A stretch of DNA of 64,000 nt from Halobacillus andaensis (GTDB lineage: Bacteria; Bacillota; Bacilli; Bacillales; Halobacillaceae), in the NCBI RefSeq assembly GCF_014636475.1, contig NZ_BMEL01000002.1:62001-126000 (forward strand), in the 5' to 3' direction. Numbering within the stretch: position 1 is the first letter of the stretch; each line of letters opens with the position of its first letter. The position numbers were made by a program, and so were the translations under genes. Below the pieces are notes generated by a model. That model did no database searches, was not told the origin of the DNA, and was given only the letters and a program-made list of their open reading frames with translations. This document shows positions 63,629 to 64,000 of this stretch, piece by piece.

Positions 63629-64000
63629 ATGCCTAGAACAAAGTTTATGGACATTTACGAAGATTTAAAAGACAAAATTGAACGTCATGTATTTGAGTAT
63701 CAGCAGCTGATCCCCTCAGAAAATATGCTGGTGAAAGAATATAATTGTTCACGGAACACGGTAAGGCGGGCGATCGCAGAGCTTGTTTCTAAGGGTTATC
63801 TTCAAACGAAACACGGCAAAGGGGTACGGGTCATTTATCAGGAATTTAAGCAGAATGAATATATGTTCGGAGAAACGGAAACCTTTAAACAGTTTGCTCA
63901 GCGAAACGATAAGCAGCATCGCACAGAGGTTGTGCTTTTTGAAGAAGTCATAGCGGACGAACAAATCCAGGAAATTACTTCAATGCCGATAGGTACAACG
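63629..64000 (+). CDS. GntR/HutC-family regulator, TreR-like (3' truncated)
   Basis: The first 124 residues are visible and the frame runs off the right edge. Winged helix: FMDIYEDLKDKIERHVFEYQ, LIPSENMLVKEYNCSRNTVR and RAIAELVSKGYLQTKHGKGV; then the start of a UTRA ligand domain. The order and wording resemble TreR, the trehalose-6-phosphate-responsive repressor, but downstream tre genes are not in view. AGGAGG 5 nt before ATG. Confidence 0.8.
   Translation, partial: MPRTKFMDIYEDLKDKIERHVFEYQQLIPSENMLVKEYNCSRNTVRRAIAELVSKGYLQTKHGKGVRVIYQEFKQNEYMFGETETFKQFAQRNDKQHRTEVVLFEEVIADEQIQEITSMPIGTT

Overview
The window reads as a stretch of the left, oriC-proximal chromosome arm of a spore-forming, probably moderately halophilic Bacillaceae; Halobacillus or a close relative is my best guess. 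Three things suggest this. The gene order follows the Bacillus subtilis blocks noc-parA-parB, ychF-rpsF-ssb-rpsR, yybS-gdpP-rplI-dnaC and purA-tRNA-walRKHIJ-htrA-rlmH. Spore genes are present (splA/splB, yyaC). Many exported proteins are strikingly rich in Asp and Glu (OppA, WalH, WalI, the M23 peptidase, an acidic lipoprotein). The genus is an inference; no rRNA is present.

Layout. 1-6.3 kb: end of an unknown gene, a minus-strand spore photoproduct lyase operon, a regulator with an MFS pump, and small accessory genes. Two perfect parS sites and two degenerate ones lie at positions 363-9254. 6.6-15.3 kb: chromosome segregation (Noc, ParA, ParB), DUF554, YyaC, a YkvI-type membrane protein, an MscS channel, YyzM, YchF and the rpsF-ssb-rpsR operon with a candidate S6:S18 leader. 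15.5-17.4 kb: NsrR and flavohemoglobin, a nitric-oxide module with recognisable operators. 18-24.4 kb: an orphan OppA, an aminotransferase-serA pair and a PHP phosphatase. 24.5-29.3 kb: yybS, gdpP, rplI and dnaC; gdpP is broken by a frameshift. 29.6-33.7 kb: a HAD phosphatase with a DeoR regulator, purA, a LOG-family protein, tRNA-Asp and tRNA-Phe. 34-43.3 kb: an M23 peptidase, then the essential WalRK cell-wall regulon with its WalH, WalI and WalJ partners and HtrA. A dense DnaA-box cluster at 43.4-43.7 kb probably titrates DnaA. 43.8-51.4 kb: threonine aldolase, Nudix, AsnB, paired SRPBCC proteins, an acidic lipoprotein and RlmH.

51.4-63.5 kb is a visibly AT-rich island that starts at the 3' end of rlmH, the site used by SCC cassettes in staphylococci. 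It carries a type II REase with a C5 methyltransferase, a RHH/DUF1413-type protein, an integrase remnant, a Vsr nuclease, a Z1-domain ATPase, an NgoFVII-like PLD nuclease, a second C5 methyltransferase with a PCN rather than PCQ catalytic motif, and an SF1 helicase with an unrecognised partner. It looks like a layered antiviral island. The Z1/PLD/methyltransferase group and the helicase pair are the best candidates for an incompletely described system. A chromosomal GntR/TreR-like regulator resumes at 63.6 kb and runs off the end.

The intergenic spaces are unusually rich in repeats. There are eight copies of a long inverted-repeat element whose outer arms differ between copies but stay complementary within each copy, two arrays with an exact 20-nt period built on CGC(G/T)G, GGTACC-containing hairpins, and a hairpin repeated near both sides of the island's right part.
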